This document shows positions 7,822 through 17,534 of a stretch of 64,000 nucleotides of DNA, one piece after another. The stretch is from Thiotrichaceae bacterium (GTDB lineage: Bacteria; Pseudomonadota; Gammaproteobacteria; SZUA-140): contig NVTY02000024.1 in the NCBI GenBank assembly GCA_002401765.2, positions 1-64,000 on the forward strand. Reading direction: 5' to 3'. Both the position numbers and the translations under genes were made by a program. The notes beneath the pieces were generated by a model. That model saw nothing but the letters and a program-made list of their open reading frames with translations. It made no database searches and was not told the origin of the DNA. The number at the start of each line of letters is the position of its first letter. Positions within the stretch are counted from its first letter, which is position 1.

Positions 7822-9132
7822 ATGACAAACCTTGCGATCCAGATTAAAGGTCTGACCAAGATCTACCCCCCCGATAACCGCGCCGTTGATACCCTTGATC
7901 TTGAGATTAAAGAGGGTGAAATCATGGCGCTGCTCGGCCCCAACGGTGCGGGCAAAAGCACCACCATCCGCGCGGCCTCAACCCTGTGTGGCTTCGATGA
8001 AGGCAGCGTTATGGTGGCCGGCTTCGATGTTGACACCCACTCACTTGAGGTGCGCCAGGCAATTGGGGTGGTGGCACAGCAAACCGGCATCGATTACTTC
8101 CTCACCGGGCGTGAGAATATGATGCTGCAAGGGCATCTCTACCGGATGAAAAAGGCGGATATCAATGACCGTATTGCAGAGCTTGCCAGCTACTTCGAGC
8201 TCAATGACAGCATCGATAACCTGGTCAGCACCTATTCCGGCGGGATGCGCAGGAAACTCGACATCGCCTGCGCATTGATCCACCGCCCTAAGGTTTTGTT
8301 CCTCGATGAACCCACCCTTGGGCTAGACATCAAGAACCGTAAGATTCTGTGGAAACATATCGACAAACTGAATAAAGAATTTGGCCTAACGATTCTGTTA
8401 ACCACTCACTACCTCGAAGAAGCAGATAATCTTTCTCACCAGGTAGCCATCATCAACAACGGTAAGGTGCAGGTCGTTGATACACCCGACGCATTGAAGA
8501 ACAGCATCCATGGTGATTCAATTACCGTAACCTTTGATGATGTCGGTAAAAACGAACAGGCGTTTTTTCACGTTGCACAACAGCAACCTTACATCAAAGG
8601 CACCACCTGGGAAGATAACAAGCTGCATCTGTACGTTGAAGATGGCGGCGCCAACGTTGCCGCATTAATCGCGGTTGCCGCAGACAATGGCGCAAAGATC
8701 ATCAACCTGTCACTGTCTCGCCCCACATTAGATGATGTCTTCCTCAAATACACGGGCTCCAGTATTTCAGAGGTAAAGGAAGATGAAGGCGATGAGTGGT
8801 GGAAACAATGGGCTGGCAAAGGCGGCAACACCGGGAAATGGAAAAATCAGTGGGGCGCTAACGACAGCGACGCTGAAGAGGGTAGCGAAAGCGAAGATCA
8901 GGCATGGAAAAATAGCCACTGGGCAAAAAACGGTGACAACGGTGAAAACCTCGGGACACAAAAAAGAGACGTGGCACAATCGCAGCCAGGCGCATGGTCA
9001 GCAAAGCAGCAACAACGGCCCGACAGTAATAACACCACTAGCGAGCAAGGCTCACAAAAGTGGGATCAATCACAGCAAGGTGATTGGCAAAATAATGAAT
9101 GGAACAAAAACAAAGACGGCGGAGAGAAATAA
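7822..9132 (+). CDS. ABC transporter ATP-binding protein with Trp/Gln/Asn-rich C-terminal tail
   Basis: Residues 1 to about 313 form a DrrA-type ATPase: Walker A GPNGAGKST at 39-47, signature YSGGMRRKLDIA near 138, Walker B LFLDEPTLGLD near 160, and a switch His in LTTHYLEE. The region after the ATPase core (HGDSITVTFDDVG) matches the usual accessory domain of drug-export ATPases. Residues 314-436 are different: a low-complexity hydrophilic tail rich in Lys, Asn, Gln and Gly with 11 Trp residues at roughly regular spacing. The next gene encodes the membrane partner 3 bases downstream. Substrate is unknown. Confidence 0.9.
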   Translation: MTNLAIQIKGLTKIYPPDNRAVDTLDLEIKEGEIMALLGPNGAGKSTTIRAASTLCGFDEGSVMVAGFDVDTHSLEVRQAIGVVAQQTGIDYFLTGRENMMLQGHLYRMKKADINDRIAELASYFELNDSIDNLVSTYSGGMRRKLDIACALIHRPKVLFLDEPTLGLDIKNRKILWKHIDKLNKEFGLTILLTTHYLEEADNLSHQVAIINNGKVQVVDTPDALKNSIHGDSITVTFDDVGKNEQAFFHVAQQQPYIKGTTWEDNKLHLYVEDGGANVAALIAVAADNGAKIINLSLSRPTLDDVFLKYTGSSISEVKEDEGDEWWKQWAGKGGNTGKWKNQWGANDSDAEEGSESEDQAWKNSHWAKNGDNGENLGTQKRDVAQSQPGAWSAKQQQRPDSNNTTSEQGSQKWDQSQQGDWQNNEWNKNKDGGEK

Positions 9133-9135
9133 TCC

Positions 9136-9888
9136 ATGCTCGTAGATACATGGCACCTATTTAATAAATGCATGCGCATCACCATGCGCATGCCGATGTG
9201 GACTTTATTTACACTGATCCAACCACTGATCTGGCTCCTCATTTTTGGCCAACTCTTTAAGGACTTTGTACAACTGGGCGATGACGACTACATGGCATTT
9301 ATGGTGCCCGGCATTCTGGTAATGACGGTGCTGTTTGGATCTTCATGGTCCGGCGTCAGTTTGCTACGCGAGATCACGGCTGGCACTATCGACAAGATGC
9401 TGGTTTCACCTGTATCACGCATCGCCATTGTGTTGAGCCGTGTCTTACATTCATCAGCACAGGTGATTGCGCAAGCGTTCATCATGCTGTTTGTTGCGTG
9501 GCTACTCGGCGCATCACTCAATATGAATCCAATCTACTTAATGATGGCGATGTTGATTGTCTTTCTATTAGGCGTTGGCTTTGCTGCACTCTCTAATGGT
9601 TTTGCGATTGCACTCCAACGCGAAGAACCGCTGGTGATGATTGGCAACCTGATGACACTACCACTGATCTTCTTTTCATCCGCACTAGTGCCCGAGCAGT
9701 TTATGCCTGACTGGATTCAATTAATTTCAGCTGTCAACCCCATCAGTTATGCGGTTGATGCGATTCGCGCAGTGCTAAGCACTACCCCAGACATGGCTGT
9801 CTTTGGAAAAGGGTTATTGGTACTAACGCTCTTTGCTGGCGCATCACTCACCTGGGCAGTAACGGCATTTAATGCACTAAGAGACTAA
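9136..9888 (+). CDS. ABC-2 type transporter permease
   Basis: A 250-residue inner-membrane protein with about six hydrophobic segments. It matches DrrB-like ABC-2 permeases: VPGILVMTVLFGSSWSG near residues 55-71, the KMLVSPVSR loop near 88, and the LIFFSSALVPEQFMPDWIQ block near 176-194, which is the family's best-known motif. It begins 3 bases after the ATPase stop, so the pair is co-transcribed. It probably forms a homodimer with two copies of the ATPase. It could export a drug, lipid or polysaccharide; the sequence does not decide. Confidence 0.9.
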   Translation: MLVDTWHLFNKCMRITMRMPMWTLFTLIQPLIWLLIFGQLFKDFVQLGDDDYMAFMVPGILVMTVLFGSSWSGVSLLREITAGTIDKMLVSPVSRIAIVLSRVLHSSAQVIAQAFIMLFVAWLLGASLNMNPIYLMMAMLIVFLLGVGFAALSNGFAIALQREEPLVMIGNLMTLPLIFFSSALVPEQFMPDWIQLISAVNPISYAVDAIRAVLSTTPDMAVFGKGLLVLTLFAGASLTWAVTAFNALRD

Positions 9889-9894
9889 GCAATA

Positions 9895-9936
9895 AAACTC
9901 TATAACAGTATATTAACGCCGACTGTTATAGAGTTT
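9895..9936. terminator. Bidirectional terminator hairpin between convergent genes
   Basis: Perfect 15-base arms, AAACTCTATAACAGT (9895-9909) and its complement (9922-9936), enclose a 12-base loop. The arms begin in the gap after the ABC permease and run into the last codons of the TPR-barrel gene, whose stop is at 9900-9902. For the minus strand the stem is followed by TTTTATT. The hairpin can serve both convergent transcripts. Confidence 0.75.
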
Positions 9937-12644
9937 CTGCCCGAGCCGGCCAGGGAAGTGCTCTGTGTCCGCACATCAATCCCTAAATTTGAAATTATCT
10001 TAACAAAGGTATAGTTGGCATAAAATCTAATTTTCCGATTTAACCAATAGTTCATGCCAGTAGAAATATTATGAGAGTTTTGCCGCCTATAAGCCTTAAA
10101 CTCTGTAAATGAATCAAGATTATCATAATCCTGCAACGAGTACCCGTAACTCATATTAACCGAGATAGCATTAGGCAACCGGCGATTAAACCCCAACTTC
10201 AAACCGTGGTTTTGATAAGCATAATCACTTGCACTAGCCTCTATATTATTATTAATTAGATAGCTATAACCCAAAGTGATTGTTGATCGGTCATCAAAGC
10301 GCTGATTGATATCAACCCCCAAGCGATATGACTCTGAACTAAAGGTACTATTTGTTCGTGAATCAAAATTTGTCTGAGAAAATGAAAAGGTAAAACCAGT
10401 GATAATTTTTTCTTCTGACCAAAAATCATAAATTTTTCTAAATTTAGTCCTTGTCATGAACTCAGCAAAAATAAGGTCTGTTGAGCTACTTCGTCTTTCC
10501 GTCAGCAACCCTTGCGAAGCACGACTGGTGAGTCCACCAACAATCGTGTATCGCCCAGACGTTATCATCGCAGACACACTATTGCTGATATTCAAAAAAT
10601 CAAATTGCCCCTCATGGTAGGTCGAGTACCTTGGCGACGATGTAAAACGCAACCGAAGGCCATTCTCCATTTTATACTGATATGACAGATTAAATGACAT
10701 ATCCGAACGAATTTCAGCTCCCGCACTAGTGATCGTATCATCGGCAACCGCACTGTCATCATAACCGATGGAGTAGCCTATGCTGACAGTCATCCCTTTA
10801 ATCTTATTCTCTGTAGCAAATAACCTTGCCTTAACATTGTCCGCAAACTCTTTACTGGGATTATCCTGCAGTATCTTTCGATACTCACTTATCGCATCCT
10901 CCTCCTGATTTAAGCGTTCAAGTGTTCCTGCAAGATTCAGCCGGGCACCTAAATTTCCCGGCGAAATTCTGATCACATTTTCATATGAATCAACGGCCTT
11001 TAAAAAAGACTCTTCACGCGAGTAGATAGAGCCCAGGTAAAAATATGGCGTCACATTATCGGGTTGATCTGCAATGATACTCTTAAATGCTTGCTCCGCC
11101 TCACCTAGGTTACCATCACTAAAAAGTTTCTTTGCAGTGACCATGCGAAGAAAAACGCTAGTCGCCGCTGCTTTTTCTGGGTCCGTTTCAAGCATCGTGG
11201 CAGTTGCATACGCTGACATCGCATCATCATACTTTTGAAGGTCATCAGCTAAAGCAGCCTTTATACCAATGAATTTTAAATTGCGAGGGTCGTACTTTAC
11301 CGCATTTAAGATGTATTGATACGCCTCTTCTTTACGCTTTTTTTGCATATAAAACTGGGCCAATCTAAAGTATGCTTCAGCACCCTTAGGGTTTGTGCGA
11401 ATTCTATCTAAAAGAAACTCTTTAATGACCTCTGTTTTTTCAGCCGGACTCATCGAACCGAATAGATCACCGCCGCTCTCACCCTTACCACTAATATTTA
11501 TTAATGCCTTTTTAGCTTCGATCGCATATTTTGTACCCGCGCCCTCAACCACAATCTCTTCGAATAAATCAATTGCATGCCCCATTTTTTTGGTCATTGA
11601 ATAAAGCCCTGCAAGCTGAATCTTTGCCTCTAAATGCCCAGGCACAAGCACCACTACCTTGAGATATTTTTCTTTGGCTAATTCAATCCGTCCCAACGAT
11701 GAAAGTGATCTAGCCATTAACATAAGGGCAGGTATGCTCTGAGGGTTTAAATCAATAACATCACCTAATATATCCAGTGCATCCTGATGATTACCGCTAG
11801 CTGCAATAAGGTTTGCCTCTATAAGCCCTAAACGCACTCGCGCTCTCTTTCCAATTTGGCTTTCAGTATCACGCACAATAACTTCTTCAAGGTTTTCAAC
11901 TGCCAGCGCTATTTCTCCTCGAGTTTCATGGATACTAGCGAGGTTCAGGTAAGCATTTACATACCTGGGGTTCAACTCAATAACTTTTTCAAATTCGAGC
12001 TTAGCTTCATCCATTTTTTTCAAAAAGAAATACCCAAGCCCAAGACTATAGCGTATCAAAAAATCATCTGGATATTCTTGAGACAAACGCGTAAATACAG
12101 GCAATGCACTTTCAATGTCTCCGCTGCGTGCCTGTTTAGTCGCCGTCAAGAAAGATACCTTCTTGATTGCCTCTTTATAAGCAGCTGAACTCCGGGGAAC
12201 CAGCTCACTAATCAGCCTATAATTTTTTATCGCATTATCATAATCCATTCTAAACTCATATGAATAAGCCAAAGACTTACGGAATTTAATATTCTGAGGT
12301 GATATGATAATAGCCTGCTTTAGGTGCTCTAGCCCCTCATTAAAACGTCCCTTGCGTACTAGAATGACACCTATTTTCGCATGAGCCTCAGCATTACTCT
12401 GGTCTCTTGATAAAATTCCGCTCAATAAATTAAGCGCGGCTGAAAGATCTCCAGACTCAAATTCTCGCTGAACTTCGTCCAAAATCGTGGAGACCTCCAA
12501 TGTATTACTCTGCGATGGCTTTACTCCATCAGCCGCATCAGCGCTGTCTAGCGCGGATAAAAAAAGCAGCAGTATTAACGAAGGAGTAAGTAAGAACATG
12601 ACATAACTAATATTAATAATAGATATTAATTTTGAATAACGCAC
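9900..12644 (-). CDS. TPR-repeat protein fused to an outer-membrane beta-barrel
   Basis: A 914-residue exported protein. A hydrophobic N-terminus (about residues 15-38, ending SADA) is the signal. Residues 45 to about 600 hold a long series of tetratricopeptide repeats, for example GRFNEGLEHLKQAIIISP and PRYVNAYLNLASIHETRGE. From about 620 to the end, alternating polar/aromatic strands (LSYQYKMENGLRLRF, ITLGYSYLINNN) end in ITVGVNILL, consistent with a beta-barrel. The layout recalls polysaccharide-export proteins such as PgaA and BcsC, a structural analogy only. It is the last gene of the presumed operon. The start is GTG at 12644; the ATG at residue 16 is a plausible alternative. Confidence 0.85.
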   Translation of the reverse strand: MRYSKLISIINISYVMFLLTPSLILLLFLSALDSADAADGVKPSQSNTLEVSTILDEVQREFESGDLSAALNLLSGILSRDQSNAEAHAKIGVILVRKGRFNEGLEHLKQAIIISPQNIKFRKSLAYSYEFRMDYDNAIKNYRLISELVPRSSAAYKEAIKKVSFLTATKQARSGDIESALPVFTRLSQEYPDDFLIRYSLGLGYFFLKKMDEAKLEFEKVIELNPRYVNAYLNLASIHETRGEIALAVENLEEVIVRDTESQIGKRARVRLGLIEANLIAASGNHQDALDILGDVIDLNPQSIPALMLMARSLSSLGRIELAKEKYLKVVVLVPGHLEAKIQLAGLYSMTKKMGHAIDLFEEIVVEGAGTKYAIEAKKALINISGKGESGGDLFGSMSPAEKTEVIKEFLLDRIRTNPKGAEAYFRLAQFYMQKKRKEEAYQYILNAVKYDPRNLKFIGIKAALADDLQKYDDAMSAYATATMLETDPEKAAATSVFLRMVTAKKLFSDGNLGEAEQAFKSIIADQPDNVTPYFYLGSIYSREESFLKAVDSYENVIRISPGNLGARLNLAGTLERLNQEEDAISEYRKILQDNPSKEFADNVKARLFATENKIKGMTVSIGYSIGYDDSAVADDTITSAGAEIRSDMSFNLSYQYKMENGLRLRFTSSPRYSTYHEGQFDFLNISNSVSAMITSGRYTIVGGLTSRASQGLLTERRSSSTDLIFAEFMTRTKFRKIYDFWSEEKIITGFTFSFSQTNFDSRTNSTFSSESYRLGVDINQRFDDRSTITLGYSYLINNNIEASASDYAYQNHGLKLGFNRRLPNAISVNMSYGYSLQDYDNLDSFTEFKAYRRQNSHNISTGMNYWLNRKIRFYANYTFVKIISNLGIDVRTQSTSLAGSGRNSITVGVNILL

Positions 12645-13518
12645 GCCAGCCGCTCATGTCGAGTTCCATTTTTTCATAGCTTTGGTCATCATCGCCTAGA
12701 TAGCCTAGGTTCTGACTACCATCACTGGCAGATCCTGTAGGATACCGTATTGTTACCGTATCCTGTGGCTGAAAATCATTACTAACTTGAGCGCTTCCTA
12801 GTTGGAATTTATTCAAGCCAATGGCATACCCCACATCAAAACCCACCGATAACCAATCACGCATGAATATTTCACCGCCTATCGCAGGTTGCAGCATCAT
12901 GTGACCGGTCGCCTGAGTGCCAAGCTTAGTGATTCGTTTAAATGTTACATTGCTATCAGAGGAGTCGGTGAATTCAAATACAAAACTTTCTCGAAAATCA
13001 ATATCAAAAACTTCATTTAACAGCAAACGGCTATAAATTTTGTATTTTTTGTGTCTCACAAATAAATCTCGACGCCAACCAATATAGTATTGCAAATAAG
13101 ACATGTTTGCGCGGCGTTCATAGACCGTGTCGATAAGCCGCCCTTGAAAGGGCAGTGTTGTTTTAACCAGTGATGTACTACCACCTTCCCACGAGCTCAA
13201 ACCAATCACAAGGTGGTTTTTTTGACCTATCTCCATTTGAAATTCAAGTCCAGCTTCAGTGCCAAAACGTATTTTCGTTAGCGGGTTATCTACGCTATAA
13301 CGAACCTGCCGCGATCCATCCCCATCTGAAAATACAAGCTCACCTATTATTGGTAGTTTCGCGCCTAGAACTTTGTCATTAATAAGCCCAAGATCGGGCT
13401 TATGTAGCCCTAAAATAGGCGATACACTCCAACGAACTTCAGCTGTAACCAATCCTCCTGATATTGCAAATACAATAAAGATTGTTAATAGTGAACTTTT
13501 AATGCTGAAATTCACCAA
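12613..13518 (-). CDS. Exported protein, probable outer-membrane barrel, unknown family
   Basis: A 301-residue protein with a signal peptide (about residues 8-26, ending GGLVTA). The mature part has many short amphipathic strands such as LEFQMEIGQKNHLVIGLSSW and WLSVGFDVGYAIGLNKF, and ends in WRALFKINIYY, an aromatic terminus typical of outer-membrane barrels. The start is TTG at 13518 or GTG at 13515, with AGGAAGG upstream inside the end of the RND gene, so translation is coupled. Its 3' end overlaps the next gene by 32 bases. The family is not recognised; the context suggests an accessory outer-membrane part of the same export system. Confidence 0.75.
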   Translation of the reverse strand: MVNFSIKSSLLTIFIVFAISGGLVTAEVRWSVSPILGLHKPDLGLINDKVLGAKLPIIGELVFSDGDGSRQVRYSVDNPLTKIRFGTEAGLEFQMEIGQKNHLVIGLSSWEGGSTSLVKTTLPFQGRLIDTVYERRANMSYLQYYIGWRRDLFVRHKKYKIYSRLLLNEVFDIDFRESFVFEFTDSSDSNVTFKRITKLGTQATGHMMLQPAIGGEIFMRDWLSVGFDVGYAIGLNKFQLGSAQVSNDFQPQDTVTIRYPTGSASDGSQNLGYLGDDDQSYEKMELDMSGWRALFKINIYY

Positions 13519-13519
13519 G

Positions 13520-16018
13520 CTAAATAGCCTTCCTCTGACGTTTTGAATTAATCAGTGTAAGCAACAACGGCAATAAGACTAATGCCGCAATACAGCTAAC
13601 AACCATATACGAGCTAACAAATGCGCCAAGCTTAACGTGAGGCGGAAATTGAGAGGCGAGTAGCACCATAAAGCCTGCCGTAACAACTGCCGCGTTAAAT
13701 ACTACCGTTTTACCAACACTCCTCATCGACTCAACAACTGCATCATCATGTTTTAGTGAATTCCTCCGTTCAAGCCTATATTTAAATAAATAATGCACAG
13801 CATAATCCACACCAACACCAATCGCTACACCAGCAGCCAGTGCAGTGGAAACATCCAATGGAATCCCCATTAATCCAATGCCTCCGGCAATCACCAACGT
13901 GGTTACAGTAACCGGTACAACGGTTAGCAAGCCAAGGATCACGGAGCGAAAAAGTATCATGGCCATTATTAAAATACCTATTTTCGATAGCAACACTGCC
14001 ATCACCTGGCTATCAATTAATAATTCAGCCCATATATATGAGTTATTTGCAGACCCAGCCAGATTAACCTTCACATCAAATCCGGACATCTCACGGTCAA
14101 CATAATCATTCACTTCAGCAATAATTTCTTTAAGGTACCGCGTCTCATCAGTCTTTATAAGAAATGAAATGTTAGCCTGCCGGTAATCATAATCAATCAC
14201 CTCATCTAATTCATCGGGACGACCGGACATAGATAAAAGAAATAGAAATTCATTTATCTCCGCTTCTGTATCAGGCAATCGGTCATAGGTAACATCCCCT
14301 GAATGAAGGTTTTTATTAATGCTTTTAAGATAATCAACAATCGAAATTGAATCCCCCACTAATAGATGTTTTTCTACCTGTTGCTGCATGCCTTCAATCT
14401 TTCTCAGGAGCTCAGGAGATTTAAGCGCTCCTTTCGACTCTCCTTCCACAATAACATTTAAAAAGATAGCGCCATCCAGCCGCTCATTAATCAGATCATT
14501 AGCAATGGAGACATCACTCTCTTTATTAAAGTCACTCATCCAGCTCGAGTTAACATACATCTTACTAGCGCCGAACGCTGATACAATTAAAACGAGTAGC
14601 GTAACGATCAAAATCATTTTACTATTTTTCGTCGAATATTGGCCCCAGGTTGTTAGCAAGCGAGCAACGCCACTATCTTCATCATGCACCCTTAAGGAAC
14701 GCTTCTTCTTTAAATAATCACCAACCTTGGGTTTCATCATCGTCAAGATAGCAGGCACCAATACCACTGATAACAACCAGCAGTAGACTATTCCCAACAC
14801 CGTAAATAAACCAAAAATTTTGAATGGTGGCATTTCTGAAAATAGCAGCGCCAAAAAGCCTATCACAGTCGTGATTGTTGTCGTGATCAGTGGCGGTGCC
14901 AGCTGAACCATCACACCGCTCACTATTTCGCCTGACTGACCATGAGGGTTCTTAAGTACATGATCGTAGTAGCGGCTCATGACATGCATTGAATCACCAA
15001 TCCCTACCGCCACCAGTATCACGGGCAGCATGGTCGATATGGTATACATTGGGACATTCAAAAATGCCATCGTACCCATTGTCCAGATAACAGCACAGCT
15101 AATAACCAGCATAGGAATAAACACGCCGCGCCATGTGCGATAAAACAAGAACAACATAATGCACAGCACTATACAAAGCAGGGGAATCATCAGCTGAATG
15201 TCTTTAAGTGCACTTAAACCCGAACTAACTTCAATTACTGGCCGACCAGCCATATAAAGCGTATCGCCATTTTCATCTGCGCTGATCACCTTTTCGAGAT
15301 TATTGGGCTCCATCCCATTAGGCCACGACTCTTTCGCCGTACTGGGCACGGCGGGTTTACTATCATCCCACTCACCACCATTCCATTCTGATGATTCACT
15401 CCACTCACCACCCCACTCACTATCAAGCCCTCGCTCACTATCAAGCATGGTCTTAATCGCCCAATACGTACTGTACCTGTTAGCAATACCCTCCTTTAAC
15501 TTCGCTCGGATGATTGCGACCTTGCCATCTTCTGAAATAATATTGCCGACAAACAAGTCGGCATTACGCTGAATCGTACTACGTAGCTGATCAAAACCTG
15601 CTTTTGTTGATGGAACTTCACGCATAATACGCACAGAACCTAGCGTCTCATCGTCACCCACAAAAGCACTGGCTGTTGCGATCGACATCACATCAATCAC
15701 CCGATTTGCAGATACACCCGGAAGACTAGCCACCTGTTCTGTAATGCGAGCAATTCGACTCAGGGTCTCTGCGTTATATATACCCTTTTCTTCATTCACG
15801 ATCGCTATCAAGATAGAATTCTTGACGCCAAAAGTATCCGCAACAATCTCATCGTAAATAATGGCATGGTGCCCTTTGGGCAAATAGACTCTAGCATCGG
15901 TTTCCCATTGCAATTTATCTAGCTGCATCGCACAAAACACGGTAAATACTAATAACGTAGTTACTATCAGTTTTGGATAGCTAACTACATACTTATATAA
16001 GCCATTCCACATAAACAA
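13520..16018 (-). CDS. RND/MMPL superfamily exporter
   Basis: An 832-residue inner-membrane transporter with the layout of COG1033 RND proteins: one membrane helix, a large periplasmic loop, five helices, then the same again. The proton-relay acids are visible in VGIGDSMHVMSRYYDH in the first half and VGVDYAVHYLFKYR in the second. These single-gene exporters (MmpL, HpnN and relatives) mostly move lipids or hydrophobic compounds. The first loop carries an insert rich in Glu-Trp and Gly-Gly-Glu-Trp units (near 15361-15445), which is not a family feature. ATG at 16018 follows AAAGGA. It lies between two outer-membrane protein genes, suggesting an envelope-spanning assembly. Confidence 0.9.
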   Translation of the reverse strand: MFMWNGLYKYVVSYPKLIVTTLLVFTVFCAMQLDKLQWETDARVYLPKGHHAIIYDEIVADTFGVKNSILIAIVNEEKGIYNAETLSRIARITEQVASLPGVSANRVIDVMSIATASAFVGDDETLGSVRIMREVPSTKAGFDQLRSTIQRNADLFVGNIISEDGKVAIIRAKLKEGIANRYSTYWAIKTMLDSERGLDSEWGGEWSESSEWNGGEWDDSKPAVPSTAKESWPNGMEPNNLEKVISADENGDTLYMAGRPVIEVSSGLSALKDIQLMIPLLCIVLCIMLFLFYRTWRGVFIPMLVISCAVIWTMGTMAFLNVPMYTISTMLPVILVAVGIGDSMHVMSRYYDHVLKNPHGQSGEIVSGVMVQLAPPLITTTITTVIGFLALLFSEMPPFKIFGLFTVLGIVYCWLLSVVLVPAILTMMKPKVGDYLKKKRSLRVHDEDSGVARLLTTWGQYSTKNSKMILIVTLLVLIVSAFGASKMYVNSSWMSDFNKESDVSIANDLINERLDGAIFLNVIVEGESKGALKSPELLRKIEGMQQQVEKHLLVGDSISIVDYLKSINKNLHSGDVTYDRLPDTEAEINEFLFLLSMSGRPDELDEVIDYDYRQANISFLIKTDETRYLKEIIAEVNDYVDREMSGFDVKVNLAGSANNSYIWAELLIDSQVMAVLLSKIGILIMAMILFRSVILGLLTVVPVTVTTLVIAGGIGLMGIPLDVSTALAAGVAIGVGVDYAVHYLFKYRLERRNSLKHDDAVVESMRSVGKTVVFNAAVVTAGFMVLLASQFPPHVKLGAFVSSYMVVSCIAALVLLPLLLTLINSKRQRKAI

Positions 16019-16049
16019 TCCTTTTGCTAAATTCTCTTATCCACAATCA

Positions 16050-17534
16050 CTAGAATGTGTATTTAAACTCCATAAAGAGTCTTGAGTTATCATGAAAGTT
16101 TCCGAAAAACTGCGCGCTCTGGATACTTGTATCGGCAGTAGCACCAAAGATTCGCCCATTCCGAGCCTCAATCCCTAACTTCGATGAGCGGCCATAAAAA
16201 ATATCCATGCCGGCGCCAATTTGGAAATGGTCGGTCACATCAAAAATTATTTTAGGTTTTAGATAGCTTTCTCGCGCATTTAATACACTAATATATAGCA
16301 TCTGAAATACGGCTGATTTTTCAGGCATTGGCTTCCGTATAAAAAGTGCGAATGAGGTATCAAATTTATCCTGAAATAGAACTGGATCATAATCAAGGAT
16401 AATCCATTGGGAAATCGCTGGAGAGATATCCATTCCCCATCTATTAAAATCTAACCCCACCCCCCATCGAATATGCTTTTTTTTCAAAATCCCATCTGAA
16501 TCTAAAAAATCATCGCCATCAATATCTGAATCATTTTTTAGCCCAAAATATTTATCGGGTACATACACAAATTCACCTTTAATAATATTCCCACCAACAG
16601 GTGAAACAAACGTTGCACCGTACATGGTTAGCCGTGAATACGTTGGAAAAAATGTTGGCTCTATTGTGCTGCTAATTTTTGACGACCTAAAGACCACAGG
16701 GAAATCATCCCATGTATACAAGTAACTCAAGCCAACCTCAACTCCCAGCACTTCCTTTGTATATCTAATGCCAACCTCAGCATTCCTTAGTTTGCTTGAA
16801 CTGGGCTTGGTAGTATTTGGAACATTTTGAAGTAATTCCCACTCAGAACCCCGAGGTGCTGGCTTATGGAATTGTAAATCAGGTATCCACAAAAATTGCC
16901 ACGTATCCTCCTCTCCGTAATAGTCTATTTTTGCAGTCCATAGTGGAATTCTATAATCCAAAAGATCGAGCAATATCATTTCACGGAAATCCATCGGATT
17001 TATTTCATCCGTTAACCGCATGCCTTCAAGGACCCCCCATACGACAAATTGCTTACCCAGCCGCACATCCATATTTTCGGTAAATATATCTAGGTAAAGC
17101 TCCCTTATTTCCGCAACAGGAGAGTCCTTCTCTTGCTCTAGGTTATCAATAAATACGAGCGGCTGACCTTCATCTCGTACATGACGAGCGGATATTGTTT
17201 CATAATCAAACAAGTCATAAGCGTGGTCATAATACGCCCAACCTGAAAATGTTACCGATGAGTTTGAGCTTGCGGAGTATTGTCCTCCTAGTGACAGGAT
17301 ATTTCGTATTTTGGTTATCGATCGGGGTTCCTGGTAACGATACGCAGTTTCATTTTTTATAAAACCATTAAATGTCCAGTCATTCAAAAACTCATCAAAA
17401 AAATGGGATTCACCTTCTGCCCTTGCAATATTTGGCACGACAAGGCACAGCGCAACTAGTAAAGCCACCATTAACATCCAACATTGGCGCTTAATAATTA
17501 GCCCATTTCCTCTATTGCCTTGCATTTTTTGCAT
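16050..17534 (-). CDS. DUF1302-like outer-membrane beta-barrel protein
   Basis: A 494-residue exported protein. The signal peptide is near residues 18-39 (VALLVALCLVVPNIARA). The mature protein contains MDVRLGKQFVVWG followed by DEINPMDFRE, a pairing typical of DUF1302-type barrels, many amphipathic strands and a terminal FMEFKYTF, the outer-membrane sorting Phe. DUF1302 proteins usually accompany RND exporters and LolA-like proteins, as here. The start overlaps the end of the regulator gene; ATG at 17534 is taken, but the start at 17525 or later is equally possible. Its role may be a pore or acceptor for the exported substrate. Confidence 0.8.
   Translation of the reverse strand: MQKMQGNRGNGLIIKRQCWMLMVALLVALCLVVPNIARAEGESHFFDEFLNDWTFNGFIKNETAYRYQEPRSITKIRNILSLGGQYSASSNSSVTFSGWAYYDHAYDLFDYETISARHVRDEGQPLVFIDNLEQEKDSPVAEIRELYLDIFTENMDVRLGKQFVVWGVLEGMRLTDEINPMDFREMILLDLLDYRIPLWTAKIDYYGEEDTWQFLWIPDLQFHKPAPRGSEWELLQNVPNTTKPSSSKLRNAEVGIRYTKEVLGVEVGLSYLYTWDDFPVVFRSSKISSTIEPTFFPTYSRLTMYGATFVSPVGGNIIKGEFVYVPDKYFGLKNDSDIDGDDFLDSDGILKKKHIRWGVGLDFNRWGMDISPAISQWIILDYDPVLFQDKFDTSFALFIRKPMPEKSAVFQMLYISVLNARESYLKPKIIFDVTDHFQIGAGMDIFYGRSSKLGIEARNGRIFGATADTSIQSAQFFGNFHDNSRLFMEFKYTF

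Noticed and set aside
9900-12644. Assigning the TPR-barrel protein as PgaA or BcsC
   Set aside because: Only the architecture is shared; no glycosyltransferase or deacetylase of those systems is adjacent.
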